A stretch of DNA of 64,000 bases, taken from contig NZ_RAPV01000001.1 in assembly GCF_003610295.1 (NCBI RefSeq), forward strand, positions 4,526,001 to 4,590,000. Reading direction: 5' to 3'. A model generated the notes under the pieces. That model saw only the letters and a list, made by a program, of their open reading frames with translations. It did no database searches and had not been told where the DNA came from. Source of the stretch: Paraburkholderia sp. BL23I1N1 (lineage in GTDB: Bacteria > Pseudomonadota > Gammaproteobacteria > Burkholderiales > Burkholderiaceae). This document shows, piece by piece, positions 16,561 through 24,542 of this stretch. The translations under genes were made by a program, and so were the position numbers. The first letter of the stretch is position 1. The number at the start of each line of letters is the position of its first letter.

Positions 16561-17760
16561 ATGGCAGCAGAGACGTTGACAGGCTTGTCGGGCAAGGTCG
16601 CCGTAACGAACATTGGTCTGCTGTTATCCGGCGATATCGACCAGCCGATTCTCGACGCGGACACGCTGGTGATCGACGACGGCGTGATCGTCGCGCTCGG
16701 CCGCGAGAAAGATTGCGACCTCGAAGGCGCGCGGACTACGGTCGATTGCAAAGGCACCACGGTCGCGCCGGGCCTGATCGACTCCCACGTGCATCCGGTG
16801 TTCGGCGACTGGACGCCGCGGCAGAATCAGATGGGCTGGATCGAATCGAATCTGAACGGCGGCGTGACGACCATGATTTCGGCGGGCGAAGTGCATTTGC
16901 CTGGTCGTCCGAAAGACGTGCTCGGCGTCAAGGCACTCGCGATTACCGCTCAACGCTCGTTCGAAGGGATGCGTGGCGCGGGTGTCGGCGGCGGCGTGAA
17001 AGTCATGGCGGGTGCGCCGGTGATCGAGAAGGGCATGGTCGAAGAGGACTTCAAGGAGCTCTCGGAGGCGGGCGTAAAGCTGCTCGGCGAAGTGGGCCTC
17101 GGCAGCGTGAAGGGTGGTGAGGAAGCGGGGCAAATGGTCGCGTGGGCGCGCAAGTATGGTATTCAAAGCACGATTCACACGGGAGGACCGTCGATTCCGG
17201 GCTCGGGTCTGATCGATCGGGACGTGGTGCTTGCGGCTGACGCGGACGTGATCGGCCACATCAACGGTGGGCATACGTCGCTTTCCTATCGGCATGTCTG
17301 CGATCTATGCGAGCAATCGAGCCGCGCGCTGGAGATCGTCCACAACGGCAACGAGCGGATCGCTTTGCTCACCGCGCGTCACGCGATCGAATTGAAATGC
17401 CCGCATCGGATCATTCTCGGCACCGATAGCCCGGCGGGTTCCGGCGTGCAGCCGCTCGGCATTCTGCGGATGATCGCGCTGATCTCCAGTCTCGCGGATA
17501 TTCCTGCTGAAATCGCCTTCTGTTTCGCGACCGGCAACACCGCGCGGCAACGCAATCTGCGGCAAGGGCTGATCGAAGTGGGCCGTCCTGCCGACCTCGT
17601 CTTCATGGACCGCGCGCAGCATACGGCGGCCGACACGCTGCTGGAAAGCGTGCAGCTCGGCGACATTCCCGGCGTCGGCATGGTGATGATCGATGGTTTG
17701 ATCCGCTGCCGGCGCAGCCGCAATACCCCACCGGCAACCGAAGTGCCGGTGGTGCTTTGA
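16561..17760 (+). CDS. Enamidase homologue (amidohydrolase superfamily)
   Basis: 399 residues of the amidohydrolase superfamily. It resembles enamidase, which hydrolyses 1,4,5,6-tetrahydro-6-oxonicotinate to ammonia and 2-formylglutarate. Metal ligands visible: His76 and His78 in GLIDSHVHPV, later HTGGPS and GHINGGHTS histidines, and Asp289 in ILGTDSPAGSG. The C-terminal beta-sandwich returns at QGLIEVGRPADLVFMD. Enamidases are Fe-Zn enzymes of this fold. No signal peptide. Placed between the ABC ATPases and nicA/nicB, it supplies the ring-opening step expected after the reductase. An imidazolonepropionase-like role is less likely given the neighbours. Confidence 0.8.
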   Translation: MAAETLTGLSGKVAVTNIGLLLSGDIDQPILDADTLVIDDGVIVALGREKDCDLEGARTTVDCKGTTVAPGLIDSHVHPVFGDWTPRQNQMGWIESNLNGGVTTMISAGEVHLPGRPKDVLGVKALAITAQRSFEGMRGAGVGGGVKVMAGAPVIEKGMVEEDFKELSEAGVKLLGEVGLGSVKGGEEAGQMVAWARKYGIQSTIHTGGPSIPGSGLIDRDVVLAADADVIGHINGGHTSLSYRHVCDLCEQSSRALEIVHNGNERIALLTARHAIELKCPHRIILGTDSPAGSGVQPLGILRMIALISSLADIPAEIAFCFATGNTARQRNLRQGLIEVGRPADLVFMDRAQHTAADTLLESVQLGDIPGVGMVMIDGLIRCRRSRNTPPATEVPVVL

Positions 17761-17791
17761 GCGCGCGCCGCACGGCGTGGCCGGCATTGTC

Positions 17792-18298
17792 ATGAACCGC
17801 CCGGCGCCTCTTACGCTGCACGTCAACGGCGCGACGCATGCTGTCAGCGCCGCTGCCGATACGCCGCTGCTCTATCTGCTGCGTAACGACCTCGCGTTGA
17901 ACGGTCCGAAGTTCGGCTGCGGTCTCGGCGAATGCGGTGCGTGTACCGTATTGCTCGACGGCATCCCTACGCGTTCATGCGTGACGACCGCGAAGGTTGC
18001 GTTAGGGCGTGAGATCACCACGCTCGAAGGACTGGGTACGCGTGCCGCGCTGCATCCCGTGCAGCAGGCTTTTATCGAAGAACAGGCCGCGCAGTGCGGC
18101 TATTGCCTGAACGGCATGATCATGACCGCCAAAGCGTTGCTCGATCGCGATCCGCATCCGGGTGTCGAGACGATTCGGCGGGAATTGTCGCGCAACCTCT
18201 GTCGCTGCGGTACGCATGTCGAGATCGTGCGCGCGGTGCAGCGCGCGGCCGTTTTGCTCGCCGAGCAACCGGCGCTGGATCAGGGAGCGTGTGCATGA
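17792..18298 (+). CDS. nicA: Nicotinate dehydrogenase-type 2Fe-2S subunit
   Basis: 168 residues with two [2Fe-2S] clusters. The plant-type cluster uses Cys43, 48, 51 and 63 (FGCGLGECGAC). The second uses Cys102, 105, 137 and 139 (QCGYC and NLCRCG). It relays electrons from the molybdopterin centre to the cytochrome domain of the next gene. Architecture and pairing with a molybdopterin-cytochrome c fusion match NicA of aerobic nicotinate hydroxylase. ATG 17792 is preferred over GTG 17777. Overlaps nicB by 4 bp. A hydroxylase for another N-heterocycle (isoquinoline 1-oxidoreductase-like) cannot be excluded. Confidence 0.8.
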   Translation: MNRPAPLTLHVNGATHAVSAAADTPLLYLLRNDLALNGPKFGCGLGECGACTVLLDGIPTRSCVTTAKVALGREITTLEGLGTRAALHPVQQAFIEEQAAQCGYCLNGMIMTAKALLDRDPHPGVETIRRELSRNLCRCGTHVEIVRAVQRAAVLLAEQPALDQGACA

Positions 18299-21200
18299 CC
18301 GGGCCGGATTTCAGTGTCGATCGCCGGGCCGCGCCGCTGTCGCGACGGCAGCTCTATGACGCGCAGAATGTGCTGATCGTCACGCGGCCGCCGCAGGCGC
18401 CGGTGCGAGCGGCGATTGGACAGCCGGGGTCGCGGTCTTCGTTCGTGCCGACGGAAGCCGACATGTTCCTCGTGGTGCGCGACGACGGCACGGTGGTCGC
18501 GTTCAACGGGCATGTCGATCTCGGGACCGGCATCGGCACGGCGCTTGCGCAGATCGTCGCGGAAGAACTCGACGTGCCGTTGACGCGTGTCTCGATCGTG
18601 CTCGGGCACACGAACGAAGCGCCGAATCAGGGTCCCACGATTGCGAGCGCCACGATCCAGATTTCGGCGGTGCCGTTGCGGCACGCGGCGGCGCAGGCGC
18701 GGCAGTTTCTGCTGGAGGAAGCAGCGCGACGCTTGAACGTGAGTGCCGACAATCTCGATGTGCGCGACGGTGTGGTTTTTCCGCGCGACGGCGGCAGCAC
18801 CCAGGGTATCGGCTACGGCGAACTGATCACTGGACGGCGAGTTGAATTGACGCTCGCCACCGATGCGCCGCTGAAATCGCCCGATACGTACAAGATCGTC
18901 GGCAAGAGCTCGCCGCGCGTCGATATCCCCGCGAAGGCCACGGGCGAATTGAGTTTCGTACATGACGTACGCGTGCCGGGCATGTTGCACGGCCGCGTGG
19001 TACGGCCGCCTTATGCGGGTGTCGCGCAGGGTGAGTTCATCGGCAATAGCCTGCTTCACGTCGACGAGAATTCTGTCAGCGACTTGCCCGGCATCGTCAA
19101 GGTGGTGGTGATCCGCGATTTTGTCGGCATCGTGGCGGAGCGCGAAGAGATCGCGCAACAAGCGGTGAAGCGCTTGAATGTGCAGTGGAAGGCGGTAGAG
19201 GGTTTGCCGCCGCTCGAAACCAGCGAGGAAGTGGAAGCTGCACTCAGAGCCAATCCGGCCAAACGACGCGACCTGGTGATCGAGGGCGATATCGACGCGG
19301 CACTCGCAGAAGACGCGTCTCGAACGCTGGAACGCACCTACGTATGGCCGTTTCAGATGCACGCGTCGATTGGACCCTCGTGCGCGGTGGCCGACTACCG
19401 GGAGGCGAAGCTGAAGGTTTGGTCGGGCACGCAGAATCCCCATTCGTTGCGTGCCGATCTCGCCTTGCTGATGGCGCTGGATGAATCGAACATCGAAATC
19501 GTGCGTATGGAAGCGGCAGGTTGCTACGGCCGCAATTGCGCGGACGATGTCGCCGCCGACGCCGCGCTGCTATCGCGCGCAACCGGCAGTCCGGTGCGCG
19601 TGCAGTTATCTCGCGAAGACGAGCATGCATGGGAGCCCAAAGGCGCTGCGCAATTGATGGACGTGCGCGGTGCATTAGATGCAGAAGGCGGACTCGCCGC
19701 ATACGACTTCGCGACGCGCTATCCATCGAACGACGCCCCCACGTTAGCGTTGCTTCTTACCGGAACCGTATCCGCGGAGCCGCAGGTATTCGAAATGGGC
19801 GACCGCACGTCTGTGCCGCCGTACGACTACCGGACCATGCGTATCGTCTGCGACGACACGCCACCGATTGTGCGAGCGTCGTGGTTGCGGGGCGTTTCCG
19901 CCTTGCCGAACACCTTCGCGCATGAGTCTTTCATCGACGAACTCGCGGCAGAAGCGGGCGTCGATCCCGTCGAGTTTCGGCTGAAGCATCTCACTGATCC
20001 GCGCGCGATCGATCTCGTCAAGGCGGTCGCGGAGAAAGCAGACTGGCAACTGCGTACAACCGCTTTGAAAGAAGCTCAGGAAGAGGGCGATGTTGCGCGC
20101 GGCAGAGGCTTCGCCTACGCCCGCTACGTGCACAGCAAATTTCCCGGCTTCGGCGCGGCGTGGTCCGCGTGGGTGGCTGACGTCGAGGTCAATCGCAAGA
20201 GCGGCGAGCTTGCCGTGACGCGCGTGGTGGTCGGGCAGGACACCGGCACCATGGTGAATCCTGACGGCGTGCGTCACCAGATACACGGCAATGTGATCCA
20301 GGCCACCAGCCGCGCGCTGAAAGAACGCGTGACGTTCGGCGAGAACGCGGTGACGAGCCAGGAGTGGGGGGCATATCCGATCCTGACTTTCCGTGAAGTG
20401 CCGGTGATCGACGTGGTGATGATGCCGCGCCACGGCGAGCCGCCGATGGGCACGGGCGAATCGGCTTCGCTGCCGGGCGCGGCGGCAATCGCCAACGCGT
20501 TGTACGACGCCACAGGTGTGCGTTTTCGCAGGCCGCCGTTCACGCCCGAGACGATTCGCGCCGCGCTCGCCGATGCGCAAGCGGATGAAGCGGCGGCACG
20601 CAAGAAGAGGCGCCGGCGGCTCGGTTTTCTCGGTGTAATCGCCGCGGGCGCGGCCGGCTGGCTCGGTGCATTAGCGATGACGCCACACGCCATTGCACCC
20701 CTTACGCCACCGCTCGCGAGCGCGTTCGCGCCCGACCTGGTGGCGCGCGGCAAACTGCTTGCGTCACTGGGCAATTGCGCGGTTTGCCATACCGCGCACA
20801 ACGGCGTGCCGAACGCGGGCGGTAAGCCGCTCGATACGCCATTCGGCACCGTCTACAGCACCAACATCACGCCGGACGGACAGACGGGCATCGGCACATG
20901 GTCGCTCGACGCATTCGTGCGGGCGATGCGCCAGGGGATCAGCCGCGACGGGCATCGTCTGTATCCCGCGTTCCCGTACACGTCGTTCAAAAACACCTCC
21001 AACGACGATCTGAAAGCGCTCTACGCGTACCTGATGGCGCAGACGCCGGTGCGCTCCCGTCCGCCGGAAACGAAGCTGGCCTATCCGTTCAGCGTGCGTC
21101 CGTTGATGGCCGCATGGAACGGGCTGTTTCTCGGGCGCAATACATTTGCAGCCAGTGCCACGCAAAGTGCGCAATGGAATCGCGGGGCGTATCTCGTGAA

Positions 21201-21906
21201 CGGCCTCGGCCATTGCAGCGCATGCCATACCCCGCGCAATGCGTTCGGCGCCGAGAAAACCGGCTCGGTCTTCATGGGTGGCGGCATGGCGGAAGGATGG
21301 GAAGCGCCCGCGCTGTCGACGCTTTCCAACGCGCCCGTGCCCTGGAGCGAAGACGAACTGTTCAGCTATCTGCGCTACGGTCACGCGCCGCTGCATGGCG
21401 TCGCAGCCGGGCCGATGGCGCCGGTGGTCAGCGATCTGACGGCATTGCCCGACAGCGATATTCGCGCGATGGCCGCGTATCTGGCGTCGTTGAATCCTCT
21501 TGAAGCCAACGCGGATCCTGTGGCGATGGCGCGTCAATACGAGCAGGCCAGCACGATGACGGGTACGGCGACCGGCCTTGGTGCACGTCTTTTCGACGGC
21601 GCGTGTGCGGCCTGTCATCACACGGGCAGCGGGCCGCAATTGTTTGGCGCGCATCCCTCGCTGGCGCTTAACACGAATCTGCACAGCACGACGCCCGATA
21701 ATCTGATTCGCGTGATTCTCGATGGGATCGGCTCGCCTGCGCGCCCCGAACTCGGTACGATGCCGGCTTATCGCGACAGTTTCAACGATGCCCAGGTCGC
21801 CGAGCTCGTGTCATACCTGCGTCAGCAATTTGCCGGCGGTAAGCCGGCATGGCAGGACGTCACGGCGAGCGTCGCCAGAATTCGCGCGACACCGCAGGCA
21901 GAGTGA
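18295..21906 (+). CDS. nicB: Nicotinate dehydrogenase-type molybdopterin subunit fused to tri-haem cytochrome c
   Basis: 1203 residues. The N-terminal 750 residues are a xanthine oxidase-family molybdopterin domain of the single-gene isoquinoline oxidoreductase type, ending with the catalytic-Glu motif MGTGESASLPGAAA. A basic linker (KKRRRR) and one membrane-spanning segment (about 780-800, GFLGVIAAGAAGWLGALAM) follow. Three cytochrome c domains then carry CAVCH at 828, CSACH at 974 and CAACH at 1104. This is the NicB layout: nicotinate is hydroxylated at C6 and electrons leave via cytochrome c to the respiratory chain. The start overlaps nicA. Confidence 0.85.
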   Translation: MTGPDFSVDRRAAPLSRRQLYDAQNVLIVTRPPQAPVRAAIGQPGSRSSFVPTEADMFLVVRDDGTVVAFNGHVDLGTGIGTALAQIVAEELDVPLTRVSIVLGHTNEAPNQGPTIASATIQISAVPLRHAAAQARQFLLEEAARRLNVSADNLDVRDGVVFPRDGGSTQGIGYGELITGRRVELTLATDAPLKSPDTYKIVGKSSPRVDIPAKATGELSFVHDVRVPGMLHGRVVRPPYAGVAQGEFIGNSLLHVDENSVSDLPGIVKVVVIRDFVGIVAEREEIAQQAVKRLNVQWKAVEGLPPLETSEEVEAALRANPAKRRDLVIEGDIDAALAEDASRTLERTYVWPFQMHASIGPSCAVADYREAKLKVWSGTQNPHSLRADLALLMALDESNIEIVRMEAAGCYGRNCADDVAADAALLSRATGSPVRVQLSREDEHAWEPKGAAQLMDVRGALDAEGGLAAYDFATRYPSNDAPTLALLLTGTVSAEPQVFEMGDRTSVPPYDYRTMRIVCDDTPPIVRASWLRGVSALPNTFAHESFIDELAAEAGVDPVEFRLKHLTDPRAIDLVKAVAEKADWQLRTTALKEAQEEGDVARGRGFAYARYVHSKFPGFGAAWSAWVADVEVNRKSGELAVTRVVVGQDTGTMVNPDGVRHQIHGNVIQATSRALKERVTFGENAVTSQEWGAYPILTFREVPVIDVVMMPRHGEPPMGTGESASLPGAAAIANALYDATGVRFRRPPFTPETIRAALADAQADEAAARKKRRRRLGFLGVIAAGAAGWLGALAMTPHAIAPLTPPLASAFAPDLVARGKLLASLGNCAVCHTAHNGVPNAGGKPLDTPFGTVYSTNITPDGQTGIGTWSLDAFVRAMRQGISRDGHRLYPAFPYTSFKNTSNDDLKALYAYLMAQTPVRSRPPETKLAYPFSVRPLMAAWNGLFLGRNTFAASATQSAQWNRGAYLVNGLGHCSACHTPRNAFGAEKTGSVFMGGGMAEGWEAPALSTLSNAPVPWSEDELFSYLRYGHAPLHGVAAGPMAPVVSDLTALPDSDIRAMAAYLASLNPLEANADPVAMARQYEQASTMTGTATGLGARLFDGACAACHHTGSGPQLFGAHPSLALNTNLHSTTPDNLIRVILDGIGSPARPELGTMPAYRDSFNDAQVAELVSYLRQQFAGGKPAWQDVTASVARIRATPQAE

Positions 21907-21943
21907 GATTGCCAGACGTAATGCAGTACGGTTTGCCGCGTCA

Positions 21944-22039
21944 CTTGCAGCATTGCTTGCAGTAGCTCTTGCAGTAGCTCTTGCAGCAGAACTTGCAGCA
22001 GAACTTGCAGCAGAACTTGCAGCAGAACTTGCAGCACGG
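21944..22039 (+). repeat. 12-bp tandem repeat, 8 units, between nicB and the binding-protein gene
   Basis: Eight 12-bp units of CTTGCAGCAGAA type: two CTTGCAGTAGCT, four exact CTTGCAGCAGAA and diverged ends CTTGCAGCATTG and CTTGCAGCACGG. Because 12 is a multiple of three, the frame of the downstream gene stays open through the array (reading LQQN). Slippage would change spacing in steps of 12 without breaking that frame. It lies 83 bp before the binding-protein start. Confidence 0.9.
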
Positions 22040-22121
22040 CTCGCTGACCGAATCGCGAAACGTTTTAACGCTTGATAAAAACGACCGCATTCCCGCAATC
22101 CTTTTGATAACGGAGAAACGC

Positions 22122-23330
22122 ATGACCACGCGCGCAGGATGGATCTCTCGCCTTACGGTTTCAACGGTGCTATCGCTCGCGGCCTTTGGCGCGAGCGCGC
22201 AGCAGACCATCAAGATCGGTGAAATCAACAGCTACAAGGCGCAGCCTGCCTTTCTCGGGCCTTACAAGAATGGTTGGAATCTGGCGCTAGACCAGGTGAA
22301 TGCGGCGGGCGGTGTCCTTGGCAAACAGCTCGAAGTCGTGTCGCGCGACGACAACGGCAATCCGGGCGACACGATCCGCGTCGCGCAGGAGTTGATTGCG
22401 CGTGAGCAGGTGCAATTGTTGTTCGGCGGATTCCTGTCGAACACGGGTCTTGCGTTGACCGACTTCGCGAAGCAGAAGAAGATTTTCTTCCTCGCGGCCG
22501 AGCCGTTGACTGACAAGATTGTTTGGGCTGACGGCAACAAATACACGTACCGTCTGCGTCCTTCGACGTATATGCAGGTGGCGATGCTGGTGCCCGAGGC
22601 GGTGAAGCTGAAGAAGAAACGCTGGGCGCTCGTGTATCCGAACTACGAGTACGGGCAATCGGCGGTGGCGACGTTCAAGAAGCTGATGATGGCGGCGCAG
22701 CCGGACGTGGAGTTTGTCGCCGAGCAGGCGACGCCGCTGGGCAATGTCGACGCGGGTGCGGTTACGCAGGCGATTGCCGATGCGAAGCCCGATGCGATTT
22801 TCAACGTGCTGTTTGGCGCCGATCTCGGCAAGTTTGTGCGCGAGGGTAATACGCGCGGGTTGTTCAAGGATCGCAGCGTGGTGTCGTTGTTGACGGGGGA
22901 GCCGGATTATCTTGATCCGTTGGGGGCGGAGGCGCCGACGGGCTGGATTGTGACGGGGTACCCGTGGTATTCGATCGATACGGCGGCCAACAAGAAGTTT
23001 GTGGACGCGTATCAGGCGAAGTATCACGATTATCCGAGACTGGGGTCGGTGGTCGGGTATTCGGCGTTGATGTCGATTGCTGCGGGGATTAAGAAGGCTG
23101 GGTCTACTGATCCGGATAAGTTGGCTGCCGCGTTTAAGGGGCTAGGGGTGGAGACGCCCTTCGGGCCGATTACCTTTCGGACGCAGGATAATCAGTCGAC
23201 AATGGGGGCTTTTGTCGGGGTTACCGGTCTTAAGGATGGCAAAGGGGTGATGACTTCGTATCGGTATATTGATGGGGCTAGTGTGCAGCCTTCTGATGCT
23301 GAGGTTAAGAAGTTACGGGCGAGTGAGTAG
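22122..23330 (+). CDS. Periplasmic substrate-binding protein of the Liv-type importer
   Basis: 402-residue type I periplasmic binding protein (Peripla_BP_6 class) with a signal peptide cleaved after about residue 28 (SLAAFGASAQQ). The mature part starts TIKIGEINSYK. Conserved family segments: ALDQVNAAGGVLGKQLEVV and RDDNGNPGDTIRVAQELI. The start at 22122 is set by CGGAGAAACGC and the signal peptide; the frame stays open upstream into the 12-bp repeat but a start there would bury the signal. It is the last gene of the operon and the partner of the 13013-16469 transporter genes. Ligand is inferred from context to be nicotinate or a related ring acid. Confidence 0.85.
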   Translation: MTTRAGWISRLTVSTVLSLAAFGASAQQTIKIGEINSYKAQPAFLGPYKNGWNLALDQVNAAGGVLGKQLEVVSRDDNGNPGDTIRVAQELIAREQVQLLFGGFLSNTGLALTDFAKQKKIFFLAAEPLTDKIVWADGNKYTYRLRPSTYMQVAMLVPEAVKLKKKRWALVYPNYEYGQSAVATFKKLMMAAQPDVEFVAEQATPLGNVDAGAVTQAIADAKPDAIFNVLFGADLGKFVREGNTRGLFKDRSVVSLLTGEPDYLDPLGAEAPTGWIVTGYPWYSIDTAANKKFVDAYQAKYHDYPRLGSVVGYSALMSIAAGIKKAGSTDPDKLAAAFKGLGVETPFGPITFRTQDNQSTMGAFVGVTGLKDGKGVMTSYRYIDGASVQPSDAEVKKLRASE

Positions 23331-23334
23331 GCGG

Positions 23335-23440
23335 GCTTTTTTTTGCCTGCGCGGCGCTTGTCTGTGTTGTTATGGTGTTGGCCTTTCCTTGCTTTGTTAG
23401 TGGTTTATTAGCGTTGCCGCTGTGCGGGGCGGCAACCTAC
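23335..23440 (+). repeat. Intergenic repeat copy C
   Basis: Direct copy of the roughly 100-bp repeat: CTTTTTTTTGCCTGCGCGGC, then GGCCTTTCCTTGCTTTGTTA, then CTGTGCGGGGCGGCAACCTA. It begins four bases after the stop of the binding-protein gene. Its T-rich start may end the operon transcript. Confidence 0.9.
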
Positions 23441-23961
23441 TTTTCTTTGCCTGCCGCAAAGAAAAGGCAAAAGAAAGCGGCTCACACCGTCAGCTCATAA
23501 GCGGGGCCCCCGCACAGCCACGGTAGTGGTGCATCTGGAATCCGTGCCCCCGCACACTCCGCGCTTGTGACAAAGCACTCATCAGCTCCCACTCCGCACT
23601 GCGTACGTCGCGGATAGGGCTGCATGGGAAACCAGGGGTTTCGTTTGCGCGCAGCGGGGGCCATCGGCTTCATCTCGGCGAGGCGCCGAATGCGCAAACA
23701 CGATGGGATTCTGGAAGGGCCGCCAGGCCGAGTAAAGCGGGATCGCGAAAACGGAGCGAGTGGTTTTACGAAATGCGCGTCGGCGCGCGCAGCGCCGCCG
23801 GAAGTATGACGGCCTTGTCACTGACGCCGAATGTGCGAGGGCACGGATTCCAGATGCACCACTACCCCCTCCAAGCCAGGGGACCCGCTTAAGAATTAGC
23901 GGTTTGAGCCGCTTTCTTTGCTTATCTTTCTTTGGGGCGGCCGGCAAAGAAAGTAAGTTGT

Positions 23962-24062
23962 AGTGCCGCCCAGCACAGGGGCGACGCTAATAGACCGCTA
24001 ACAAAGCAAGGAAAGGCCAACGCCATAAAAACACAGACAGAAAGCGCCGCGCAGGCAAAAAA
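23962..24062 (-). repeat. Intergenic repeat copy D (inverted)
   Basis: Reverse-complement copy: GTGCCGCCCAGCACAGGGGC, then CTAACAAAGCAAGGAAAGGC, then GCGCCGCGCAGGCAAAAAA. It ends against the stop of the small gene at 24068-24319 (minus strand), so the A/T run may also serve as that gene's terminator. Confidence 0.9.
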
Positions 24063-24067
24063 AGCCA

Positions 24068-24319
24068 CTACTCCTCTGCATCATGCTCAATCACAAACCG
24101 CCTCAAATAAGCCAGCACGGCGGCTTCCACCGCCCGATGATCAGCCGTACTCTTCGACCCCGCATTTTCCTCATCGCCAAACAATGAAGACGGCGCATTA
24201 TGCACATCCACTTCCTGACCTTCGCGAAACACGCGAATCTCATGAACGTCTTCAGCGTACTCCGCAACCCAATGCACACCTTCAATATGCGCGCCCGCGC
24301 GAACGGTAGGTATCTTCAT
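24068..24319 (-). CDS. Small conserved-looking hypothetical protein
   Basis: 83 residues, acidic and soluble: MKIPTVRAGAHIEGVHWVAE at the N-terminus, then alternating charged and hydrophobic residues and an acidic tail (VIEHDAEE). No signal peptide or membrane segment. A strong GGGAG ribosome site lies 6 bp before the ATG, which supports a real gene. It stands alone between the compound repeat and the transaminase gene. I do not recognise the family. 24320-24542 shows no gene. Confidence 0.6.
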   Translation of the reverse strand: MKIPTVRAGAHIEGVHWVAEYAEDVHEIRVFREGQEVDVHNAPSSLFGDEENAGSKSTADHRAVEAAVLAYLRRFVIEHDAEE

Positions 24320-24542
24320 GGACGTCTCCCGTCAGGTCGGACCACGGCGCCAACCCTAGTCCATCACGATACGCCGTCCAGGCGGCAGGCGCGAGCGCAA
24401 TAGGCCAATTTCCCGATATTTCGCTGCGCCGCAACACACAAGAACTTTGCCCGCGTCGCTAACGCCGGCGAGAGAGAGGACGCGACGCAGGCAAGCTAAA
24501 TGACGCGCGCAACATCTCACGCGCGCCACGTCACCATCCGTC

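Larger units (their letters stand above)
23335..24062. repeat. Compound inverted-repeat element (about 728 bp)
   Basis: Nested palindrome. Outer arms are repeat copies C and D. Inner arms lie at about 23472-23573 and 23815-23919, including a perfect 28-bp inverted match at 23522-23549 and 23839-23866 (starts GGTAGTGGTGCATC, ends CCGTGCCC). The non-repeated centre is 23580-23810. Flanks of the inner arms carry AAGAAAGCGGCT and its complement. Only short, low-quality open frames occur. No transposase, and no clear terminal TSD. It looks like a non-autonomous or structural repeat unit specific to this lineage. Confidence 0.8.

Noticed and set aside
21944-22039. CRISPR-like array
   Set aside because: Units are contiguous 12-mers with no spacers.
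23482-24309. Several small open frames within the compound repeat (for example 23624-23809 and 23932-24309)
   Set aside because: They follow the repeat sequence, lack ribosome sites and have no protein-like pattern; the repeat itself explains them.
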